In this document: piece by piece, positions 58,746 through 64,000 of the stretch | How positions within the stretch are numbered: position 1 is the stretch's first letter | How the letters are laid out: each line of letters begins with the position of its first letter | Origin: CAZTXD01 sp964617995 | GTDB taxonomy: Bacteria > Actinomycetota > Acidimicrobiia > Spongiisociales > ZC4RG35 | DNA length: 64,000 nucleotides | Assembly: GCA_964617995.1 (NCBI GenBank) | Contig: CAZTXD010000003.1 | Location: 1 to 64,000, forward strand | Direction: 5' to 3' | The notes under the pieces: generated by a model | The model's input: the letters and a program-made list of their open reading frames with translations, nothing else | Told to the model about the DNA's origin: nothing | The model's database searches: none | Made by a program: the position numbers and the translations under genes

Positions 58746-59168
58746 ATGTACGAGGCAACCACCGTCACCGTGTCGATCACCCGCCCCGCCGACACGGTGT
58801 ATGCCTACATCTCGGATCCCTCCAAGCTGGCGGAGTGGTCCTTCTTCCAGTCGGCGGTGCCGACCGACGACGGCTGGCGGATGGGAACACCCGCCGGGGA
58901 GGCCCTGTTGAGACTCGTCGACGCCAACGACTTCGGCGTCGCCGACCACACGATCCAGACGAGCGACGGCCGTGAGGTGTACATCCCGATGCGGGTCGTT
59001 CCCAACGGCGAGGGCAGCGAGGTGATCTTCACCGCCTTCCGGGCTCCCGGCATGTCCGACGAGGAGTACGCCGCCGACGTGAGTCAGGTCGAGGCCGACC
59101 TGGGGCGGCTGAAGGAGCTGCTGGAGGCGGCCACCGGCCCGACGCGTCAGCCATTGAGGTACACGTAG
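58746..59168 (+). CDS. SRPBCC-family (START-like) protein
   Basis: This 140-residue protein has VSITRPADTVYAYISDPSKLAEWS, the usual opening of SRPBCC/polyketide-cyclase-like proteins that bind hydrophobic ligands in a helix-grip fold, with a long C-terminal helix. The ligand is unknown. It follows the aminotransferase by 11 bp and is probably cotranscribed; its end overlaps the convergent gene by 22 nt. Confidence 0.78.
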   Translation: MYEATTVTVSITRPADTVYAYISDPSKLAEWSFFQSAVPTDDGWRMGTPAGEALLRLVDANDFGVADHTIQTSDGREVYIPMRVVPNGEGSEVIFTAFRAPGMSDEEYAADVSQVEADLGRLKELLEAATGPTRQPLRYT

Positions 59169-59632
59169 CTCAGCGACTCCCCCTTGTAGTCGGCGGTGAC
59201 CCGCCAGCAGCCGGGCTCATCGGGATCGACTCCGGCGATCATGAACCAGCCGTCGATGGCGGTGTGAGCGTTGGTGCCTGGGCCGGGCTCCATGATCCGA
59301 GCTCGGTCGGCATCCAGGCGCTCCCACGTCACCGATATCTCGGGGCGCTCCTCCTGGCGGCCTCCCGGGAACCGGGTCGACCACCACACGCTCTTGCGGG
59401 GAACGTAGACGCCGTCGACCGGCAGCACCGTCCAGAGGCTCCCTGAGCCGTACCAGGCGAGGTCGTTCGTTCCTTTCACCGAGGGATTGACCGGGAACGG
59501 TCGGGGCGCCGCCAAGCCCTCTCCGGGGAGAGTCACCGGACACTCGTCGGTCGCGGTCGCCCCATCGCCGGCTGCCATCGCCACCCAGGATGCGATCAGA
59601 GCCGCGATGATCACGGCCATGGCTGTGCGCAT
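59147..59632 (-). CDS. Secreted protein of unknown function
   Basis: This 161-residue protein has a signal peptide or membrane anchor (about 1-22, MRTAMAVIIAALIASWVAMA), then an extracytoplasmic domain with two cysteines (DECPVTLPG and GCWRVTADY), FMIAGVDPDEPGCWRV recalling immunoglobulin-like domains. No family is recognised. The start is uncertain because no clear ribosome-binding site precedes ATG 59632. Confidence 0.6.
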   Translation of the reverse strand: MRTAMAVIIAALIASWVAMAAGDGATATDECPVTLPGEGLAAPRPFPVNPSVKGTNDLAWYGSGSLWTVLPVDGVYVPRKSVWWSTRFPGGRQEERPEISVTWERLDADRARIMEPGPGTNAHTAIDGWFMIAGVDPDEPGCWRVTADYKGESLSYVYLNG

Positions 59633-59707
59633 ACCCGTCCATACACCGGTACCCGGACGTGGGTTCCGGGTCGCCGGCGGAACCGAGCGGCGGCGACTGG
59701 TGTAGTC

Positions 59708-60289
59708 ATGGTGATGAGGAAGTCGGTGGAGGGCCGTCCACTGAACGAAGCGGAGCTGATCGAAAGGACGATCGACGGTGACCTCTCGGCCTTCGAGGAG
59801 CTGGTGCGGGCTCACCAGCAGGTGGCCCTGCGGGTGGCCTACGTCGTCCTGGGCGACTCCGATGAGGCGCAGGACGTGACCCAGGAAGCGTTCGTCAAGG
59901 CCCATAGGGCTCTGGGCAGGTTCCGACGGGAATCACCGTTTCGCCCCTGGCTGCTGAGGATCGTCCGCAACGAAGCCCTCAACCGTCGACGTCGCCGGGG
60001 GCGTCAGGATCGATTGGCCCTCCGGGTCGTCAACGAGGAGGCGACGGGAGGTGCGGCCCCATCTCCCGAGGCCTCCCTACTCGTCGACGAGAGCAGAAGG
60101 CAGGTCCTCGACGCCGTGGAGAGGCTACCCACCCGCTACCGGAACGTGATCGTCCACCGCTTCCTGCTGGAGCTGTCCGAGGCGGAGACGGCGCGGACGC
60201 TGGGTGTGCCGGCCGGAACGGTCAAGTCTCGTGTCCATCGTGGGCTCGCCCGGTTGCGGGCGATGATGCGAGAGGTCGACGATGAGTGA
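59708..60289 (+). CDS. ECF sigma factor (SigE/RpoE type)
   Basis: This 193-residue protein has region 2 (FEELVRAHQQVALRVAYVVL, then DEAQDVTQEAFVKAH) and region 4 (ERLPTRYRNVIVHRFLLE, then LGVPAGTVKSRVHRGLARL). Both are much closer to the ECF consensus than the sigma factor at 5932. It overlaps the next gene by 8 nt, as sigma/anti-sigma pairs often do. The signal is unknown. Confidence 0.93.
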   Translation: MVMRKSVEGRPLNEAELIERTIDGDLSAFEELVRAHQQVALRVAYVVLGDSDEAQDVTQEAFVKAHRALGRFRRESPFRPWLLRIVRNEALNRRRRRGRQDRLALRVVNEEATGGAAPSPEASLLVDESRRQVLDAVERLPTRYRNVIVHRFLLELSEAETARTLGVPAGTVKSRVHRGLARLRAMMREVDDE

Positions 60290-61055
60290 CCGCGCCGACA
60301 TCGAAAGGGCCCTGGCCGACCTGTCGACCCGGATCTCCTGGCCCGACGACGCCGATCTGGTTCCCGTCGTGAGGAGGCGCCTCCTCGAGACCGCGGATGC
60401 CCGATCGCTCCCGGGCCGGCCGTTCAAGGTCGCCGCCGCGGCCCTGTTGATCATCGTCGGGATCCTGGCCCTGCCCGCCGGGAGGCAGGCCGTGGCCGAT
60501 CTGCTGGGCGTAGCTGGGATCGAGATCTCGTTCGGATCCGCCTCCGGCTTCGAGGCACCCGGCGACCTGGAGCTCGGTGAGCCCGTTTCGGTCGTCGAGG
60601 CCGCAGAGGCGGCTCCTTTCCCCCTGCTCGTCGCGTCGCATCCCCGCCTGGGCGCACCCGACGACGTCTACTTGATCGCCGAGGATCCCATCCAGGTGAC
60701 GCTCGTGTGGCATGGAAACGACGTGCTGCCGGCTGCCGGTGACGGCGGAATCGCTTTGCTCCACACCCAGTTCCGACCCGACGGAGATGTGATAGCGAGA
60801 AAGGAGATCGGAGCGACGACCGCTCTGGAGCCGGTGACGGTTCGGGGCCGTGACGGCTGGTGGATCGGCGGAGCGCCCCACATCATCGATGTCCCGGACC
60901 TGGAGGGCCCCGCCGACAGGACCCGTCTACGTCTCGCCGCCAACGTCCTCATGTGGGAGGAGGGCACCGTCACCCACCGGATCGAGACGACGCTCGACCT
61001 GTCGCAGGCCCTAGAGATCGCCGAATCACTCCACCCCGTGGGAGCCATTCCGTAG
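60282..61055 (+). CDS. Membrane-anchored probable anti-sigma factor
   Basis: This 257-residue protein has a cytoplasmic N-terminus of about 45 residues (RADIERALADLSTRI), one membrane segment near 49-67 (VAAAALLIIVGILALPAG) and an external domain of about 190 residues. Position after an overlapping ECF sigma gene and this topology suggest an anti-sigma factor. The HxxxCxxC zinc motif is absent, so it is not a ZAS-type factor. Confidence 0.72.
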   Translation: MSDRADIERALADLSTRISWPDDADLVPVVRRRLLETADARSLPGRPFKVAAAALLIIVGILALPAGRQAVADLLGVAGIEISFGSASGFEAPGDLELGEPVSVVEAAEAAPFPLLVASHPRLGAPDDVYLIAEDPIQVTLVWHGNDVLPAAGDGGIALLHTQFRPDGDVIARKEIGATTALEPVTVRGRDGWWIGGAPHIIDVPDLEGPADRTRLRLAANVLMWEEGTVTHRIETTLDLSQALEIAESLHPVGAIP

Positions 61056-61091
61056 CGAAGGCGGCGATGGCCGTCTCCCCCGCCTACCGGG

Positions 61092-61631
61092 TCAGCCACC
61101 GGTGGGACGGCTGTGGCGAATCGACACCACCAGAGCGGTCAGTGCCAGCGCCAGGGCGGCACCCGTGACCATCCTCCACCCTCGTTCGCCGGTCACCTCG
61201 ACACCCGGAGGAGCGAGGCCTTCGACCCGGGCGGAGACGGCGGAGTCCTCTGCGGTCACCGCCGGATCACCCACGATCAGGACCCCGGCCATTCCCTCGC
61301 CCGCCGTCGTGCCGTGCAGGGTGCAGTAGACACGAACGACACCCGGATCGTCCACAGCGACCTCGAAGGTATCCCCGGGCTGGAGCAGGCCGCTGTCGAA
61401 GGATCCGTCCACGGCGGTGACGCTGTGGGGCAGGTTCCCGTGGTTTCTCACCGTGACCGAGGAGCCGGCCGGGACGAAATGGGCCACCCCGTCATAGCAG
61501 GAGTCCTCCATGCCCAGCTCGGCACCTTCCGAGAAGCCTGGGCAGGGGTTCGTGTGCCCCCCGCCTCCCGCCAGGGCGGACCCCGGCAGAATGAGGAGGA
61601 GGGCGACCGACATCAATAGTGCCTTTCTCAT
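61092..61631 (-). CDS. Secreted cupredoxin (plastocyanin-like) with C-terminal membrane anchor
   Basis: This 179-residue protein has a signal peptide (about 1-21), a cupredoxin domain with a first His in LPHSVTAVDG and the copper site Cys-His-Met in VYCTLHGTTAGEGMAG, then a C-terminal hydrophobic anchor (about 150-170) and a short basic tail. It should be an extracytoplasmic electron carrier or copper protein. A GGAGGT site is 5 nt before ATG 61631. Confidence 0.87.
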   Translation of the reverse strand: MRKALLMSVALLLILPGSALAGGGGHTNPCPGFSEGAELGMEDSCYDGVAHFVPAGSSVTVRNHGNLPHSVTAVDGSFDSGLLQPGDTFEVAVDDPGVVRVYCTLHGTTAGEGMAGVLIVGDPAVTAEDSAVSARVEGLAPPGVEVTGERGWRMVTGAALALALTALVVSIRHSRPTGG

Positions 61632-61702
61632 CGTGACCTCCTGACGGCAAGTACACCGGAAGCACGGATTCGGTTCCGGCTTCGTCGAGCCACCCGGCCC
61701 TC

Positions 61703-61708
61703 TACGCT
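61703..61708 (+). promoter_or_regulatory. -10 box (TACGCT) of the gene at 61716, leaderless type
   Basis: TACGCT, 7 nt, then ATG 61716. Confidence 0.55.
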
Positions 61709-61715
61709 GCCTGTA

Positions 61716-62189
61716 ATGGTCGATCCTGTCGAGAACCCGGCCGACGAGGACATAGCCAGGTGGCATCGGACGTTCGCTCCGCGGTTCTTCAACCGCACAT
61801 GGGAGCTGATGGACCGCTCCGACCTCGACGACGACGAGCGCCACGAGATGCTCACATCGGCTTTCGCCCAGCGTGCCCACTGGTATGCGGTGGGCGACGC
61901 CAGGAACCGGGCCATCGCCGACTGGCTGGTGTCACGGGCGGCGGTACTCGCCGGCTACCCCACTCTGGCACGTCATTTCGGCGAGCACTCACTCGAGACG
62001 TCGGCCGGATTGGATCCCTTCGTGGCCGGGTTCGCTCACGAAGCCATCGCCCGGGCGGCAGCCCTCGTGGACGACCTCGCCACCTTCGAGGCCCACATGA
62101 AGGCGGCGCGCGCCCTTCTCGTCCAGGTCGATGACCAAGAGGAGCGTCGGGTGTTGGAGGCCGACCTCGACGAGATGGGGTCCGGGTGA
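61716..62189 (+). CDS. Unrecognised helical protein
   Basis: This 157-residue protein is predicted all-helical and soluble, with FFNRTWELMDRSDLDDDERHEM, AHWYAVGDARNRAIADWLVSR and repeated Ala/Leu helices that suggest a TPR-like or helical-bundle fold. I do not recognise a family. The start is supported by the leaderless box. Confidence 0.65.
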   Translation: MVDPVENPADEDIARWHRTFAPRFFNRTWELMDRSDLDDDERHEMLTSAFAQRAHWYAVGDARNRAIADWLVSRAAVLAGYPTLARHFGEHSLETSAGLDPFVAGFAHEAIARAAALVDDLATFEAHMKAARALLVQVDDQEERRVLEADLDEMGSG

Positions 62190-62321
62190 CGTTCGTCGTC
62201 ATGGGGCAGGACCGGCCGGGCCGGCCACGGTCCCCGATCCGACGAAGCACGGAGAATGCCGTGCCGCAAAGGGGAGGATCGGCTTGCCGGCAGCGATGAC
62301 CGTCGTCGCTCCCGCCATCGC

Positions 62322-63242
62322 ATGACGAAGATCCTCGTGACCGGCGCCGCCGGGTACCTCGGCCGTCTGGTCGGGACCCGCCTCGCCGCCCAGGTGGACG
62401 TGATCGGGGTGGACATGAGGCCGGCGTCCGTCCCTTTCGATCTGCGGCGGATGGACGTCGGGGATCCCACGATCGGTGACATGATGGCGGCCGAGGGAGT
62501 GACCCATGTGGTCCATCTGGCGGCGGTCCCGGAGACCAGCGGAGATCGCGGCCGGCACTACGACCCGGACGTGAACGGGACCCGCAACGTGGTGGCGGGA
62601 TGCATCTCCGCCGGGGTGGGCCACCTCACGGTCACCAGCTCCGAGGCCGCCTACGGCTATCACGCCGACAACCCCATGCCCCTCAACGAGGACGACCCGC
62701 TGCGCGGGAACCCCGAGTTCCCCTACTCCGACCGCATGCGCCGGGTGGAGGAGGATCTGGCACAGACCCGAAGGGACAACCCTGCCCTGGGCCAGTTGAT
62801 ACTCAGGGTCGGGACGGTCCTGGGGGCGGGAACAGACGACCTCACCAGTGCGCTCTTCCGCCGGCGGATCCTGCTCACGGTCTCGGAGTCGGCGCCTTTC
62901 GTGTTCATCTGGGATCACGACCTGGCCACGGTCATCGAAACGGGCGTGGCGCACGACAGAACCGGGATCTTCAACGTGGCCGGAGACGGGACCGTCACCA
63001 TGGAGCGCATCGGACAACTGCTCGGCAGGCCGGTCGTGTCGGTGCCGGCCGGTCTACTGCGGACGGTACGGTCGGCGGCGCGCAAGGTCGGTATCGGGAG
63101 GTACGGCCCCGAGCAGGTCGATTTCCTGCGCTATCGACCGGTCCTCGACAACACCCGCCTGAAGACCCGGTTCGGATTCGTGCCCTCCCGGAGCTCCGAG
63201 GAGGCATTCATCTACTTCGCCGACGCCCTCCGTCGCCGATGA
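62322..63242 (+). CDS. NAD-dependent epimerase/dehydratase-like SDR protein
   Basis: This 306-residue extended SDR protein has the nucleotide motif VTGAAGYLGR (GxxGxxG), VVHLAAVPETSGD, the Ser of TVTSSEAAYGYH and the Tyr of FPYSDRMRRVEEDL. The catalytic Lys four residues after that Tyr is replaced by Met, so ordinary SDR catalysis is doubtful. It could be a regulator or a reduced-activity enzyme. ATG 62322 opens the Rossmann fold directly. It is convergent with upp. Confidence 0.82.
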   Translation: MTKILVTGAAGYLGRLVGTRLAAQVDVIGVDMRPASVPFDLRRMDVGDPTIGDMMAAEGVTHVVHLAAVPETSGDRGRHYDPDVNGTRNVVAGCISAGVGHLTVTSSEAAYGYHADNPMPLNEDDPLRGNPEFPYSDRMRRVEEDLAQTRRDNPALGQLILRVGTVLGAGTDDLTSALFRRRILLTVSESAPFVFIWDHDLATVIETGVAHDRTGIFNVAGDGTVTMERIGQLLGRPVVSVPAGLLRTVRSAARKVGIGRYGPEQVDFLRYRPVLDNTRLKTRFGFVPSRSSEEAFIYFADALRRR

Positions 63243-63262
63243 CCGTCGTCCACCGGGGTTCG

Positions 63263-63319
63263 AGGTTTTTCCCCGCGCAAACGGTGCGCTGGACGCACCG
63301 TTTCGCTGATAAAAAACCT
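63263..63319. terminator. Long two-part hairpin between convergent genes, likely bidirectional terminator
   Basis: The inner stem AAACGGTGCG/CGCACCGTTT (63279-63288 and 63294-63303, 5-nt loop) is perfect. The outer AGGTTTTT/AAAAACCT arms (63263-63270 and 63312-63319) also pair and reach the upp stop codon. There is no T-run directly after the inner stem, so the exact mechanism is unclear. Confidence 0.55.
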
Positions 63320-63950
63320 ATTTGGTGCCGTAGAGGCGGTCGCCGGCGTCTCCCAGACCGGGAACGATGTAGCCGTGGTCGTTGAGATGGGAGTCGACGG
63401 CGGCGGTGAGGATGTGGACGTCGGGATGGTGCTCGGCCAGGTACTCGATCCCTTCGGGAGCCGCCAGCAGACACATGAGACGAACGGAACGGGGGCCGAC
63501 CGCCTTGATGCGGTCGAGGGCGGCGGCGGCGGAGTGACCGGTGGCCAGCATCGGGTCGACGACGATGACGTCCCGGTCGGCCATCTCCTCGGGCACCTTG
63601 AAGTAGTACTCCACCGCTTCCAGGGTCTCGGGATCCCGGTAGAGGCCGACATGACCCACCCGGGCCGAGGGAACGAGATCGAGGATCCCCTCCAGGAGAC
63701 CGTTGCCGGCGCGCAGGATCGAGATGGCCACCAGCTTCTTGCCTTCGATGACGGGGGCGTTCATCGGGGCCATGGGCGTCTCGATGAGCTCTGTGTGCAC
63801 GGGGAGATCCCGGGTCGCCTCATAGGTCATGAGGCCGGCGATCTCGCGAAGAAGGCGACGAAAGTCGGACGAGGCCGTTTCCTTGCGCCTCATCAGCGTC
63901 AGCTTGTGCTGAATGAGCGGATGGTCGAGGACTGTGACGTTGTCTGCCAT
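63318..63950 (-). CDS. upp: Uracil phosphoribosyltransferase
   Basis: This 210-residue protein has LIQHKLTLMRRKET at the start, AISILRAGNGLLEG, the PRPP-binding VIVVDPMLATGHSAAAALD and the uracil-binding YIVPGLGDAGDRLYGTK at the very end, all diagnostic of Upp. It makes UMP from uracil and PRPP for salvage. ATG 63950 has a TAGGAG site 5 nt upstream. Confidence 0.97.
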   Translation of the reverse strand: MADNVTVLDHPLIQHKLTLMRRKETASSDFRRLLREIAGLMTYEATRDLPVHTELIETPMAPMNAPVIEGKKLVAISILRAGNGLLEGILDLVPSARVGHVGLYRDPETLEAVEYYFKVPEEMADRDVIVVDPMLATGHSAAAALDRIKAVGPRSVRLMCLLAAPEGIEYLAEHHPDVHILTAAVDSHLNDHGYIVPGLGDAGDRLYGTK

Positions 63951-64000
63951 GAAGCTCCTACCCTGCGGACTGACGAATCATGGCCGGTCGAGTTCACCAG

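Noticed and set aside
1..64000. tRNA, rRNA or other standard RNA genes
   Set aside because: No cloverleaf with a TTCGAATC-type arm or rRNA-like stretch was found while reading both strands, though a covariance search was not possible.

Overview
The window is 64 kb of high-GC DNA carrying about 65 protein-coding genes, tightly packed on both strands, with no rRNA, tRNA, CRISPR array or recognisable transposase. Gene content points to an actinobacterium, most plausibly of the Acidimicrobiia type. The evidence is secreted proteins with cysteine-containing SLH-like repeats, a TIGR03085-type mycothiol-enzyme relative, an actinobacterial LigB-type ligase, LigC plus a LigD-type polymerase, lipoproteins with Thr-rich linkers, and many promoters that look leaderless. 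The taxon is an inference. A run of 100 N (18370-18469) marks a scaffold join, so this is a draft or metagenome assembly.

Layout. 1-8.1 kb: the end of a DUF3179 lipoprotein, an orphan histidine kinase, a DapC-like aminotransferase, then a three-gene overlapping unit (O-antigen-ligase-like membrane protein with TPRs, ECF-type sigma factor, membrane-anchored propeller-like protein). 8.1-18.3 kb: an SLH/transglycosylase protein with a structured leader, a Bcr-type exporter, L-2-hydroxyglutarate oxidase, AzlCD, an FG-GAP-like lipoprotein, HAD hydrolase, DeoD, LigB and a thioesterase. 18.2-20 kb: a secreted zinc protease with SLH repeats, broken by the assembly gap. 20.2-23.7 kb: two flavin-type enzymes, then a three-gene ABC-2 exporter behind a MerR-type promoter. 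23.8-26.8 kb: hutU and hutF, part of a histidine degradation route. 26.8-38 kb: housekeeping genes (dus, maf, msrA), tandem S41 lipoprotein proteases and a second transglycosylase. 38-41.4 kb: glgX and glgC converge. 41.5-45.1 kb: a cNMP-binding protein and three unrecognised genes. 45.1-48.8 kb: a molybdenum hydroxylase with fused FeS and Mo subunits. 49.9-55.3 kb: ligC directly followed by a four-gene ABC operon, with a LigD-type polymerase convergent. 55.4-64 kb: thiolase, a class V aminotransferase, a second sigma/anti-sigma pair, a cupredoxin, an SDR protein and upp.

The most unusual signal is a 58-60 bp nested palindrome present three times (4081, 23750, 25489). Differences in its outer stem are compensated, and uncompensated ones fall only in predicted loops or linker. 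Two copies bracket hutU. Other points of interest are the MerR-family operator at 21141-21171 with its 19-bp spacer, the recurrent TANNNT box 6-10 nt before start codons, back-to-back divergent promoters, and the leader of the SLH/transglycosylase gene.

Gene functions rest on motif recognition by eye. No database search was run, and start sites come from ribosome-binding sites or the leaderless pattern.
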